Of a stretch of 64,000 nucleotides of DNA, positions 1 to 10,356 are shown in pieces (the stretch's first letter is position 1; each line of letters begins with the position of its first letter). Position numbers and translations under genes: made by a program. Where the stretch lies: assembly GCA_026315105.1 (NCBI GenBank), contig CM048746.1:563903940-563967939 (forward strand), in the 5' to 3' direction. The notes below the pieces were generated by a model. The model was given only the letters and a program-made list of their open reading frames with translations. It was not told the DNA's origin and made no database searches. This DNA comes from Locusta migratoria. Taxonomy: Eukaryota > Arthropoda > Insecta > Orthoptera > Acrididae.

Positions 1-575
1 ATAAAAATAAGGTAGGGGCCCTAAACACTTCGCCGAGGAACGCCAGATATCACTTTGTTCTGCTCGATGACTTTCCGTCAATTACAACGTACTGTGTCCT
101 TTCTGACAGAAAGTGACGAATGCAATTGCACAACTGTGCCGATATTCCATAAGCACGCAGTTTGATTAGAAGATGCGTGTGAGGTACAGTATCAAAAGAC
201 TTCTGGAAATCTAGAAATAGGGAATGTATTTGAGAACCCTTGTCGATAGCACTCATCAAATCATGTGAGTAAAGATCTAGCTGTGTTTCATAAGAAAGAT
301 ACTCTTTGAATTCATGTTGACTATGAGTCAGTAGGTCGTCCTCTTCGAGGTAGCTCATAATATTGCAGGAAAAGTATATGTTCTAAAATCCTGCTGCAAA
401 ACGACGTCAATGATGTAGGCCTGTAATGCTGCGGATCACTCCTAATGCCTTTCTTGAATACTACAATGACGTGTGGCTTTTTATCGATTTCCCCTCCGAG
501 TACCCCACTGGTGAGATGTCGTGAAGTTCTGCTCAACCCCTTCCCCACTAGTCTCAAGTGAGAGTTTTCAAAATG
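1..575 (-). pseudogene. CR1/jockey-type LINE RT fragment (family A)
   Basis: Reverse-strand translation gives the finger and palm of a non-LTR retrotransposon RT. A YRPTSLTS-like block (antisense of about 430-470) is followed, in another frame, by HSLFLDFQKSFDTVPH (motif A, with the catalytic Asp in FLDF) and a block around SERTQYVVIDGKSS. The shift between the two frames near 340-360 and the lack of ORF1, endonuclease and motif C make it a dead fragment. It continues off the left edge of the window. The same family occurs at 20765, 35690 and 40365. The RT assignment is strong. The clade (CR1, L2 or jockey) is inferred. Confidence 0.85.
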
Positions 576-945
576 CGTATTTTAGTGTAAATTCGTTAAT
601 CTGCGTTTAAATACGTTGGATATATTTAAAAGAAAAATTTTGTTATTTTTCTTAGACTAGATAAGACTTGTATTTATCACAGAACATATAGAATCACAGA
701 AAAAATGAAACAATGAAATACTTAAATAAAAGAAGTACTAGAATTGATATAAGATTCATTTCTATTGTGGTAAATCAAAGCTCTCCCTGAATAACCCCGA
801 TGCGGCAGTAAAGTCAAATAAAAATATCTTGATTAATTATGGAAGTAGGCTGGTAGCGATATTTGATTCAACGGATTGATTTGAGAACATAACAGTTTAC
901 ACACAGGATTACCACATGTAATTTAGTTTTATTTATTAAAAGACT
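576..945. other. AT-rich spacer, nothing recognised
   Basis: This stretch is AT-rich, stop-dense DNA between a LINE fragment and a hAT-like MITE. I see no reading frame, terminal repeat or tandem structure in it. Confidence 0.5.
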
Positions 946-953
946 TGCAAAAC

Positions 954-1135
954 CGGTGGCGGATCCAGGGGGGATGACTAAGGGGCTGAAGCCCCCCCCC
1001 CCCATAGTAGCTTGCTTTTATTGTTTCCCTTGGTAATTCCCATCCTCGACTGGACCTAGCCCCCTCCAAAAGTACCTTGCTTTTAACTCAACTGGGTCAA
1101 GCCCCTCCCAAATCAAAGTCCTGAATCCGCCACTG
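954..1135. mobile_element. hAT-like MITE, 182 bp, 8-bp TSD
   Basis: The left end reads CGGTGGCGGATCCAGG and the right end, read inward, CAGTGGCGGATTCAGG, giving imperfect terminal inverted repeats of about 16 bp. The 8-bp direct repeat TGCAAAAC lies at 946-953 and 1136-1143, immediately outside. An 8-bp TSD with CAGTGG-type ends is characteristic of hAT transposons. There is no coding capacity, so this is a non-autonomous element. It contains a run of C around 990-1002. Confidence 0.8.
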
Positions 1136-1191
1136 TGCAAAACAATAAGTTCTTAGGGCCGATTTGACTGGGTATGGACACGACTCAGATA

Positions 1192-1590
1192 TGAAGGGGG
1201 AAAGGGGAGGTAATTTCCTATCTCAGCAACATTGGCGGCGGTCGCGGCAGCATAGCCAGGCTGCCCTGCCAACACCACCTAGAGACAAGGCCTTACACCA
1301 GGCCGTACCTACGTCACACTTAGAGGCCAGACCGCCATCTGACTGGCCGACCGCTGCTCGACGGTGGGCGTGCCCCAGCCAACAGCCAGTGAGGTGGCGG
1401 CCGCGGCCTCTAAGTGTGACGTAGGTACGGCCTGGTGTAAGGCCTTGTCTTCCAGGTGGTGTTGGCAGGGCAGCCTAGCTATGCTGCCGCGAGCGCCGCC
1501 GTCGCCGGCACACCGCACTGCGCCCATCCATCGCCTGACGCCCACGTCGGCAATGTTGCTGAGATAGGAAATTACTTCCCCCTTTCCTGT
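1192..1590. repeat. GC-rich foldback repeat
   Basis: A long inverted repeat has its left arm at about 1192-1345 and its right arm at about 1395-1590. The innermost 90 bp of each arm pair almost perfectly (GGCCTTGTCT and GTGTGACGTAGGTACGGCC against their complements). An outer block around TTTCCTATCTCAGCAACATT pairs with 1550-1580. The right arm carries about 45 bp extra. A related inverted repeat lies at 8442-9643. It was probably mobilised as a foldback/MITE-type element, but no TSD was identified. Apparent ORFs here come from the symmetrical GC-rich sequence and are not credible genes. Confidence 0.75.
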
Positions 1591-2354
1591 GGCTGTGGCT
1601 GTGGGCACAGACAAATATATACAGACGGGAAACCTCCGTAAGTGCCCGGTCCTACGCTCCGGGGTGCGGGAAGGGAGGGTTTTCAGCAGTTCCGTAAGAT
1701 GTCCCACGATGGCACTGCGGTCGGAAGCAACTCTTTAAACTGGCCAGAGCAGGCGGCAGGTAGCGGCTGTTCCCACCACCACCTCCCTTCAAACGCCAGC
1801 AAGCCGGACACAGCCGTGGCCTCATAGCAGGCGGCACGAGCTCTCCCCTCAGCCTCCCCTCCACGCTACCCTCTGACGCACGAGAGGCACCCTAAGCCAG
1901 GGAATCGCCTGACACCTGCTAGCATCTTACGGAACTACGAGGGGACCGTAGGACAGTGGTTTAGGTAGGGCAGCTTCTCTGTATATGTTACTCTGTGCTG
2001 TGGGGCACGGCGCGGCCTCCGAGCGAAGGCGCCACAGTCAAAGTCTCGCGTCTGCCCAGGCGGCAGCTGCCTGCTAATCTCCTCGCTTCTCCGGCGACGG
2101 ACCAAGTCTTTTCTCTTCGATGGTTTCTCCTCCAAGTCCCCCACTCGCTTTCCTGCTACAGCATCTCCTCGAATTTCGCGTCTCTTTGGCTCGGTGATTG
2201 GTGGGTTGGTTTTGCAATGCCATCCAATAGTTGATCGCCGTTTTCACGACCACGCCTCTCAGTCGCCGGTGGAAAATTTCTGTGGGCCGAGATGGCACTC
2301 GCGAACTGGCGTCTTATCTACGTTTCTACCATCTTGTCTTTATCTTCTGCATTT
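1591..2354. other. GC-rich spacer without a recognised gene
   Basis: This sequence is relatively GC- and CpG-rich. It contains a perfect 14-nt inverted pair (AGTTCCGTAAGATG at 1688-1701 and its complement at 1923-1936). Several short frames are open on both strands, but none matches a family I recognise. Confidence 0.4.
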
Positions 2355-2478
2355 TGTCATCTTGGAGGATCTGGTTTCTGCCGGTAATCCGCGTCGTACT
2401 TGCACGATAATTCGATCTCGAAGTATCATGCAAGTACTACGCGGATTACTGGCAGAAACCCGATTCTCCAAGATGACA
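2355..2478. mobile_element. palindromic hairpin MITE, 124 bp
   Basis: Two arms of about 52 nt (from TGTCATCTTGGAG on the left to CTCCAAGATGACA on the right) form a near-perfect hairpin around a loop of roughly 15-20 nt. This is the shape of a minimal foldback MITE. No clear TSD was found beyond A/T-rich ends. Confidence 0.7.
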
Positions 2479-3657
2479 ACACCCCGCGGGAAAGCCTTAA
2501 TATGTACTTCTGAATTCTTGGTTGGAAAAAACAGTTCTTTGTGGCAGCTGTTTAGGCCTGTCTGGTATGCCATTTATCAGGGTCGTTCTCTCTGGCCAGA
2601 AACATTGTTTTGGTGGAACCACTTTATCTATACTGCAGGCCAGCCTATCTCCCACTCACACACCGGTGCACTGCAGGGGTTTGCTTGTCTTCTTCCCGTC
2701 TGCAAGGGTCCACGGATAATCTGCGATGCCATCACTGGTTGTTTTTTTTTTTTTTTTCGAAACTCCTTGTCGTATATTGATTTTACTGTTGGAATTGTTA
2801 AGAGGCTGTGTGAGCCATAGAGACGCACTCCAGGCTGAGAAATAGAGACCATTGCAGATAACAGGCTAAAACAGACACGTTTATCTTACGGGATGTAGAC
2901 ACTAAGAAAATCTCCTAGCGAACTGCTGATGCCCTCAACCACCGTCCCAGGGTGGAGGTTACCTTTCGGAGAAGATGGGCGTAACTTCATGTAGCGTCTA
3001 GACGCTGTTGTAAGACGTTACATTAGTACTTGGTGGCCAACAGGCACGTTTTAATGTACGTAGTGAAGGTGATACTTGGGAACAGCAACGTCAGTGGTTC
3101 CACGAGGCTAGAGTGAGAGGGTAAAGAAGAAAAACTGCAAGTTAGCAGCTCCCCTGAGGCGTGGCCTAAGGCGGAGCCTAAGGTGTGGCCAACTGACGTA
3201 AAACATTGTTATTGTTGCCCATATTGGGTAGCGTCGTGACGTTTTACTTTCAGCTGAATAATGTTGCCACCAAGTATGGATTTTGTTAGTGCACAAACAA
3301 GCCACCTCCCCACCCGGAGAATGGCAGAAAGGATAGGGCTGAAACTTGGTTCGCTAGAGGACTCAGAGAGAGGGCAAGCCACAATTTAGATTGGTTGAAC
3401 CAAGCAGCGGCCAATAGGAAATTGTTAACTGTCGGAAAGTGGGGAAAACAGGTGCGCCCACGCCGGCCGTTAAAACCCTCGGTTTTTGGATCAAGAAGGG
3501 AGTTCTCAGTGAGACGAGTTGGGCGCCAGCCCGTGACTATCCCCGTCGGCTTCGGGGTGCTCTGTTTCTCGCGGTGAGTGCGTCTGTCTAGGGGATGCTG
3601 CTAGGGAACGTAATTACTGGCTTCTGTTGCGGCAAACTATTTATACTTCTTGTGGTT

Positions 3658-3697
<40 letters not shown>

Positions 3698-4470
3698 AGC
3701 TAACCCCAGTATAGTAGTATGGGATGCAATAAATTCAATGCAAGATACCTAGGAGTTCCATAAAGTTTTCTAAACAAGTATCCTCTCGAGTCTCGAAATC
3801 CGCATCTCTAGTAGATGCCTGTACTGTCTCTCTACAGTCACTTCTTTCCGCTCGGGATATGCAGACTGACCTTGCTACCTCTTCCCTCTTTCCTATGTAG
3901 GACACGACAGACTCCTCTGGTATCTGCAGATAAGGTCTTTCTCTGCCCTCCGTCAGTTGTCGCCATTTATCTGGACGCTACTGAAATCAGGCTGGTTTCG
4001 ACATGTACATCCTTACGAGTAAGCCGCGGCAATTCGCCTCCTACAACGGGAAAATACAGAACGGCGGCCGGTGGCGAAGGAAGGTGAATGTTGGGGCGCT
4101 TCCTCGTGGCTCCCTCAGGCCGATCGCTCTCCACCCCCTGAGACGGCAGGCCGGAGCGACGCTGGCGTGGCGTGCGAGAATGCTTCCAGCAGCGAAGCCC
4201 CAAAAAAATGCATCCCTGGCCGAAATATGACATAATTCAGTCCACGAGAACGCATGTATTGTCTCGAGAGTCACTAATGGAACAAAATGTCCATATGACC
4301 GTGGATAAAATCTTCTGTTCATTCCACCTCGCTCTCACTCAGGTAGGCAACCCTTTCTCGCCTGCACACAGAAGCTCCGCACCTCTACGAGTGGCAACAT
4401 GTGACGGTCGCACTTTGCGCGCTGGTGCAGCTGGTGAAGTTAAGGACCACTCGTCGGTGCTCTGAAGCTC
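2479..4470. other. no recognised gene; one poly-T tract
   Basis: Nearly 2 kb holds only short unconvincing reading frames. The one distinct item is the poly-T run at 3660-3693. I see no domain, TIR or TSD. Confidence 0.4.
3660..3693. repeat. poly-T tract, 34 nt
   Basis: This is an uninterrupted T run. It could be the poly-A tail of a retroposed sequence on the minus strand, but no retrogene body or TSD was recognised to its left. Confidence 0.9.
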
Positions 4471-4665
4471 TGGTGATGGACGATGGGACTGAGGCGCTCC
4501 AGTCACGGTTTGCACGGCCACTACGGTCGGGGGTTTGAATCCCCCCTCGGGCATGGATATTTGTGCCGTCCTTAGTCTTAGCTAGTTCATGAGTAGTTTG
4601 TAAGCTTAGGGACTGATGACCCCATAGTTAAGTCCCATATGTTCTACAAACATTTGAACATTTGA
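4471..4665 (+). mobile_element. tRNA-derived SINE, family A, full length
   Basis: The tRNA-like head carries an A-box remnant near 4475-4495 and a B-box (GGTTTGAATCCCC, consensus GGTTCGAATCC). The conserved body follows (GGGCATGGATATTTGTGCCGTCC, then AGGGACTGATGACCCC), and the element ends in the family's tail motif ACATTTGAACATTTGA. At least ten further copies lie in this window. Confidence 0.9.
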
Positions 4666-5686
4666 TGGACGAAAGTAGATACCGCGTGTACTGTAGCATC
4701 TCTTTTCTAGATCACAAATTACACTTGGGCTATAGATGTCAAAGGGCGTTCTGATGAAGGCGAGAAAGCAGTCGATTGGTTGGCAGTGGCAGAGCCAGAA
4801 GGTAGCAATTGATTTTCCACCATGCTCTAAAATTCGATCGGATCCATTAGCAACCGTTGGGCATTTTCTTTCTATTTATATATTATTGCACGTCCTATTT
4901 CAGGAACTTTATAATGCATTTCTTGTGTGCTGTGACATTTATTCACGTTTTCCTCGTGTCACATGTAGCACTGTTCTGTTATTCTCACTTTGCTATTACA
5001 AATATTAAATGAAGCAGCATTGGCCATAAAAATTGCGTTCATTGTCGCAAATTGATTTCAGTTACTTAATAACCATCTTCAGTGCAGATAGTAAATCGAA
5101 ATAAGTATACAAAATCAATGCTGTATCAAAGTAGGTAGAATTCCATTGAGCATGAAAGTTTAGTGGTTTCTACATACCAGAAATTCACAAGAGATGTTGC
5201 AATGAATTATGGCATTACACATATATCTGACGTATTCCACGATACAGTTTACAGATAATGCAGAATAATCATTTTCTATGTCAGGTGTACATTAAACTGA
5301 GCCATCTGCTAACAAGGTCTGCGTAGTTGGGCTCAGTAATAAGCGGCGCTGGTGCCCTCTTTTTTGCGTCAAAACCTTAGACTGATTACGGTTAACAAAT
5401 GAGACAATGCAAAAATTGTCATTTGTTACACAAATAAATAACATGCAAAAACAAAATAACTTTATTGCTTAAAACTGGAAAATTCCGCAAAATGACATGA
5501 ACACACGAGTTACCAAGACTATTTTATTGACGCAGACGTCTTCGTGGAGCAAAGCCTCTCAGTACACTGACAACAGAAAATAATATCTTGAAAATATTCT
5601 GAAACAAATTCTACTCTACAAAACTTTCTTCCGATAAAAGAATGTTACAATATTAAAGGCTCTTCTAGGTTGATTAAATGAAATAA
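4666..5686. other. no recognised gene
   Basis: This is AT-rich sequence. The only structure of note is the hammerhead-like segment at 5056-5082 on the minus strand, listed separately. Confidence 0.4.
5056..5082 (-). other. possible decayed hammerhead/PLE terminus
   Basis: On the minus strand CTGAAGA (matching the hammerhead core CUGANGA) is followed by a short imperfect hairpin (GGTTA with TAACT, 6-nt loop) and then GAAA. I see no convincing stem I, so this is at best a decayed ribozyme such as those in Penelope-like element termini. Chance is not excluded. Confidence 0.3.
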
Positions 5687-5764
5687 ACTATATACAGTAT
5701 ATATACGTGTGGCGTCTGTTACAAAAGAACACTTCTAATCCTGCAGTTGTTATTCTTTCATATT

Positions 5765-5880
5765 CACAGAATATATAACTGCCAATGGGCAAAGCTGAAA
5801 ATATGAACCCAGCTGGGAACCCAGGTCTCCTAATTTCTAGGCAGCTGCGCTGACCACTACACCTATGGGGCCATAGTAAG
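5765..5880 (-). mobile_element. tRNA-derived SINE, family C (copy 1)
   Basis: The minus strand reads TAGTGGTCAGCGCAGCTGCC (A-box-like), then a degenerate B-box and the family body (TTCATATTTTCAGCTTTGCCC). It forms the left arm of an inverted cluster with the copies at 6065-6215 and 6488-6612. Confidence 0.7.
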
Positions 5881-6064
5881 GACTACCTAAGCACGCATCC
5901 CGTCAGATACAAATTCTCAGCTTCACCCTGCCCACAGTAGTCAAACTCGTAGATATGAAACCATTTCCCACCTCCCCACTAACGAAAGGATCATTGCCAA
6001 TCGCCGACATATATTATATACACTATATAAACGTGTGCCGTCTGTTCCGAAAGAATAGACATCA

Positions 6065-6215
6065 CTTCTGATCGTGCAATTATTATTCTTTCATATTCAC
6101 AGAATAAATGACTCAACTACAAATGGGCAGAGCTGAAAATGTGAATCCAGCCGGGATTCGAACTCAGGTCTTCTGCTTTCTAGGCAGTTGCGCTGACCGC
6201 TACAGCTCTGGGGAC
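6065..6215 (-). mobile_element. tRNA-derived SINE, family C (copy 2)
   Basis: Minus-strand A-box-like TAGCGGTCAGCGCAACTGCC and an intact B-box (GAGTTCGAATCCCGG) precede the same body as copy 1. A short ACAGG repeat follows at about 6214-6234. Confidence 0.75.
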
Positions 6216-6284
6216 ACAGGACAGGACAGGACACAACTGCAGAATCAAAAGTAAAGTCTGTTCTTTCGGAAATGACGCCACACG

Positions 6285-6487
6285 CATATACACTGTATAT
6301 AATATATGCCGGTGACGGACAATGATCCTTTCGTTAGTGGGGAGGGCAAGTTTGGGGCCCTTACTTTTATGAGTATCAGTTTCATAACTGCGAGTTTGAC
6401 TACTGTGGGGAGGATGAGGCTGGGAATTTGTATCTGACGGGAGGCGTGCTTAGGTAGTCCTTGCAGGTGCGGTGATCACTGTGTCCA
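6285..6487. repeat. inverted copy of the spacer at about 5880-6030
   Basis: The run from CGGTGACGGACAATGATCC through GTTTGACTACTGTGGGGAGG to TGCTTAGGTAGTCCTT is the reverse complement of 5880-6030. It makes an inverted repeat whose arms are capped by oppositely oriented family C SINEs. Confidence 0.75.
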
Positions 6488-6612
6488 CAGAGGTGTAGTG
6501 GTCAGCGCAACTGCCTAGAAAGCAAATGATCTGGGTTCGAATCCCGGCTGGGTTCACATTTTCAGCTTTGCCCATTCGCAGTTGATGTCATATATTCCGT
6601 GAATATAAAATA
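6488..6612 (+). mobile_element. tRNA-derived SINE, family C (copy 3)
   Basis: The plus strand shows TAGTGGTCAGCGCAACTGCC (A-box-like) and GGGTTCGAATCCCGG (perfect B-box), then the family body and an AT-rich end. This is the best-preserved head of the three copies. Confidence 0.8.
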
Positions 6613-7282
6613 AACTATATGCAGCTGGGTTTCCAGGGAAGTTCCTCTTTCCCCCGACTTAATTGTATCAGCCGCGAAGTACCGGCGTCGGAGTGAAGTC
6701 CTATCGTCGGAGGGTGCGGCATCTCTTGTAGGGCAGGACGACAGTCAGAGGCTCTTCTGATGTGATGTGAGGTGCTCCTAGACGGCTTCCACGCTCGCTG
6801 GAATGACGGCAACAACTGGGTTCCCGAGCTTCTGTGGAGATCAAGTCGGTCGGCTAAGCCTCCAAGATGACGGATGGGAAAAGTTTTTGCCTGACTAATT
6901 GTGACTGTCCTAAGGTTGCAGTGCTGAAGTGAGTTCCCAGACATGCTACCCGCACCTAATTGTTGCGGAGCAGGTGGGGCCAATGGGTTGTATTCAACCA
7001 CTGCACTCGATGGCAGAGAGCGCAAGTGAGGGCGTGGGGCGATCGGCCAGTCTTCTGTTAGAAGAGCCGCGAAGCCGGCCGAAATCTCGCCTCGGTGGTG
7101 GGGACTTCTCATATACTGATGAGATCTTCCGAAGGAAAATCCCTCAGTAGATGAAGGCTGAGTTACAGCACACGATGTTGAAGGCTTTGGAACCAGTTGA
7201 TGTTGAACTTCGCTGCATTCCCCCAAACCACCGCCGCATATTAGAAGATGGGCCGGGCGAAAGTGGTGTAGATGGCAATACC

Positions 7283-7352
7283 AAATAAATGTTCAAATGT
7301 TTGTATAGTATATGGGACTTAACTACGGGGTCATCAGTCCCTAAACTTACAG
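7283..7352 (-). mobile_element. SINE family A, tail fragment
   Basis: Only the tail half is present (AAATGTTCAAATG, then TATGGGACTTAACTACGGGG to CTAAACTTACAG). It sits directly inside the left TSD copy of the block that interrupts the antisense LINE. Confidence 0.75.
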
Positions 7353-8052
7353 TTTTTCTCAAACAAGAAGTAAACGGAATGCTTTGATGTGTTCGTACCT
7401 GTCAGAATTTTAATAGGATAACAGGGGCGTAATGCTTTCACAGTTTCTGTGTATATACTGACGTAATTGTAACGCTTTGCTTTCTAATATATGCAATCCT
7501 CAAAATTGGTCTTGTACCTGCTCCGTTTCTGATCTTTAGTCACCGGAAAACGTATCGCAATGTAATATTCACGAGAAAAATTTTGTATTCAGACAGGAAT
7601 ATCTTCATACCATCAATACAGAACTGACACTTGTGTACCGAGATTAATTTAAAAAGAAACGTAAAGTTTACACTACGATATAACTTATAAAATTTCAATT
7701 TTTATTTTTAATTTATTTCATTTGTATCTGGTGTGGCAATTGTAGTGGTCTGCAGTCAATTTGTTAAGTACACACATTAAAGAATGTGTTGCGTCACGTT
7801 GCTTTCAGAGTCTCCTGGATACTGATGACGAAAGTGTATATTGCCTCAAAAACACAGTTCCTTCAAATGTCATTCAACTTGCACAAAGATGTAAAAAACC
7901 ACGCTTGAAAGCAAGGCGACGGAATGAGTAGGACGTTCGATCAGTTGCAGTCGAAACACCAGCAGATAAATACAGCACCTGTGTTGACTGTAGTTCTGCC
8001 TTGCCTACAGAGTCAATTTCGAAATTTGATCTTATCACCATTGTTACTTTCT
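7353..8052. other. unidentified 700-bp filler between two SINE pieces
   Basis: This AT-rich stretch between a SINE tail fragment and a complete SINE has no recognised motif. It lies inside the TSD-flanked block at 7283-8256. Confidence 0.4.
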
Positions 8053-8254
8053 GTTCAAATGTTAAAATGTTTGTAAATCTTATGGGACTTGACTACGGGG
8101 TCATCAGTCCCTAAACTTACAAACTACTTATGAACCACTTACGAACTAGGACGGCACAAATATCCATGCCCGAGGGGGGATTCGAATCCCCGACCGTAGT
8201 GGCCGTGCAGACCGTGACTGGAGCGCCTCAGTCACCTCGGCCACCGCGGCCGGC
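8053..8254 (-). mobile_element. tRNA-derived SINE, family A, full length
   Basis: The antisense copy reads from tail (TTCAAATGTTAAAATG) through GGGGTCATCAGTCCC to a B-box complement (GGGGATTCGAATCCCC) and a tRNA-like head ending in CCACCGCGGCCGGC. It abuts the right copy of the ATGGCAATACC repeat. Confidence 0.9.
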
Positions 8255-8441
8255 AATGGCAATACCCAGCTGAGGCGAGAGAGTAGAGTTCGGGTTGAGG
8301 AAGGGGTAAGAGAGCCTTCATCCTAACCTGAGCTCTGACAATAATGTCGCCGATGAGGTGTTCCAAGGTAATACTCCTGTCCAACGTCACTCCCAGATAT
8401 TCAGCTGCCAAACAGGCCGCCACTGGCTGCGCTCCAGTATC

Positions 8442-9643
8442 AAACCAACACCAGCTAGACTAGAGACAAGGCCTCATACTGACCAGGCCTGTGACCGGCG
8501 AGAAAGACAGGCCTGGGCACTCCGCCAGGTTACATGATAAGAGTAGTGCTGAGGCAACGCAGTCGTGAAGCTGGCTGGTTAGCTGCTAAGAGACAGTGGA
8601 CCATGACCTAGCGGCCAGCCGGTCAACTTCGCGATCTCACTGCCTCGGCGTACTCACATCCGACGGAGTGCCCAGGCCTGTCTTGATTTGATTTGATTTG
8701 ATTTATCCAGGGAAGCCAAAACAGTCTTAGTCCAACCCGCCACTGCCTGCACCGAAACTAAGTTTATTGTGCGGTATCGCTCCCTGTATATCTAGTAAAG
8801 CCAACCAATGCCCTTGAACAGTGCAAGGAGTCCCTTTACCAGTTCTTTATTAGACAAAATTTCTTCGGGTCTGGTTCTCCCAAATATTCTGTCCTTTTAC
8901 TCTCCAATGCAATGCATTCGAAGATTAGATGTGATGCAGTTTCATCACCGTCATTACAGATCCTACATTTAAGGTCCTCTTCTGTTTTTCGAAATTCCCA
9001 TGGCCTGTCAGCAATCCAACCATGAGTCTAATCTCTCTCCTGTTCAGGCTCAGGATTGCAGAGCTTCTTTTAAAACATGGCTTTGGCATAATGACCTTGC
9101 CAGGTTTTTGTTGATGGACTTTGGTCCAATATTCTACGTGCTGTCTTCTGAGCCAGTTACGTAGCTCAAATTTGATCATTGCCTTGGTGATTGTCAGGAC
9201 AGGTTCCGGTCCAATAAATGAAGACTCTGTCCCCATCCTGGCTAATCTGTCGGCATGTTCGTTGCCACTGATTCCCGAGTGGCCAGGGACCCACAATAGG
9301 TTTACTCTATTGCTTTCCCCTAGCTCCACCAGAACCCTGTGACATTCTGCAACAATTTTAGACCTTGTTGCAGGAGCTGCCCGTGATCTCAGGGCTGCCT
9401 GGCTGTCTGAATAGATATAGATGCTACGATCTTTGTAGCACCTACCCAAATTCTCCTCCACACATGCCCTGATGGCATTGAGCCCAGGCCTGTCTTTCTC
9501 GCCGGCCAGCTAAATGGCTGGCAGCTACGAGGCAGTGGGCGTGCCCCATCGGTCAGCCATTCAGCTGCCGCCTGCAGCCTGGTCAGTGTGACGTAGCACG
9601 GACACTTGTGAGGCCTTGTCTCTAGACTAGCTGGTGTTGGTTT
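8442..9643. repeat. foldback repeat split by a LINE
   Basis: The left arm (AACCAACACCAGCTAG, GAGACAAGGCCT, then GGCGAGAAAGACAGGCCTGG) has its reverse complement at about 8665-8684 plus 9497-9643 once the LINE at 8685-9481 and one TSD copy are removed. Motifs such as GAGACAAGGCC and CTACGTCACAC are shared with the foldback at 1192-1590, so the two are probably family members. Confidence 0.7.
8685..9481 (-). pseudogene. 5'-truncated LINE 3' end with RNase H
   Basis: The minus strand encodes an RNase H domain (YIYSDSQAALRS carrying an acidic residue, then WVPGHSGISGNEHADRLARM carrying His and Asp), followed by the LINE C-terminal tail. The 3' end is a (GATTT)n-type tail at about 8684-8703. A perfect 15-bp direct repeat, GCCCAGGCCTGTCTT, lies at 8670-8684 and 9482-9496, so this is a clean 5'-truncated target-primed insertion. 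The RNase H domain suggests an I/R1/LOA-like clade. A sister copy is at 11403-12263. Confidence 0.85.
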
Positions 9644-9746
9644 AACACGGCGCGCAGCAACACTTTCTTCTGACTGGTACGACGTGTTGCCAGGCCACTG
9701 GTTGCTTTCTGTTTCTCGTCCCGGAATTTTACAGTGCAGTACTGTG

Positions 9747-10356
9747 TGACCGCGCACATGCGTGTTGTGGTTTGCTCGCAACGGCCTCTGTCGACACTTA
9801 CTAGAAGCTCTGCCTGCTGGTGCGACGAATCAGCGCGGAGCATTGTATTTTGTTCACCGCTGAATGATTTGCGTGGCGTCGTGGACAGTGCGCCGCCACA
9901 AAAACCATGCGCAATTTTGAAATAATAACCTATCCTTGTAGATCTTTGTGTATAAATGTCATCTAATATATAAAGCAGTGTCCGTATGTTTGTGTGTACG
10001 TATTGCATAAAAATCTAATGTTCTGTTCCAATCTTTATTAAATTTTGTACATGACCGCGCACATGCATGTTGTGGTTTGCTCGCAACGGTCTCTGTCGAC
10101 ACTAACTTGGAGCTCTGCCTGCTCGTGCGACGAATCAGCGCGGAGCATTGTATTTTGTTCACCGCTGAATGATTTGCATGGCGTCGTGGACAGTGCGCCA
10201 CCACAAAAACCATGCGCAATTTTGGAGTAATAACCTATCTTTGTAGATCTATGTGTATAAATGCCATCTAATATATAAAGCAGTGTACGTATGTTTGTGT
10301 GTGCGTATTGCATAATAATCTAATGTTTTGTTACAATCTTTATTAAATTTTGTACA
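9747..10356 (+). repeat. 305-bp tandem duplication (2 units)
   Basis: Unit 1 (9747-10051) and unit 2 (10052-10356) both begin TGACCGCGCACATGC and end near AAATTTTGTACA, with few differences. Each contains a Helitron-like 5' terminus (ATCTAATATATAAAGCAGTG). The Helitron at 10267-11349 starts inside unit 2. Confidence 0.85.

Larger units (their letters stand above)
6613..8430 (-). pseudogene. antisense LINE RT C-terminal region, interrupted
   Basis: Two pieces of one non-LTR element read right to left. 8430-8257 encodes a late-RT block (AAEYLGVTLDRSITLEHLIG) running to ELYSLASAGYCH. After an inserted block the frame resumes at about 7282 with AIYTTFARPIF, then a stop, YAAVVWGNAAKFNINWFQ and SLQHRVL, which resembles the usual RT C-terminal block. 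The 203-codon open frame at 6615-7226 is an out-of-frame shadow of this region. A direct repeat ATGGCAATACC marks the interruption. In-frame stops show it is dead. The jockey/R1-like assignment is inferred. Confidence 0.7.

Noticed and set aside
1164..1707. Overlapping GC-rich open frames as exons
   Set aside because: They lie on both strands of a foldback repeat. The symmetry creates open frames, and no domain is visible.
6615..7226. 203-codon antisense open frame as a novel gene
   Set aside because: Another antisense frame over the same bases encodes recognisable LINE RT C-terminal sequence (YAAVVWGN block). The long frame is its out-of-frame shadow.
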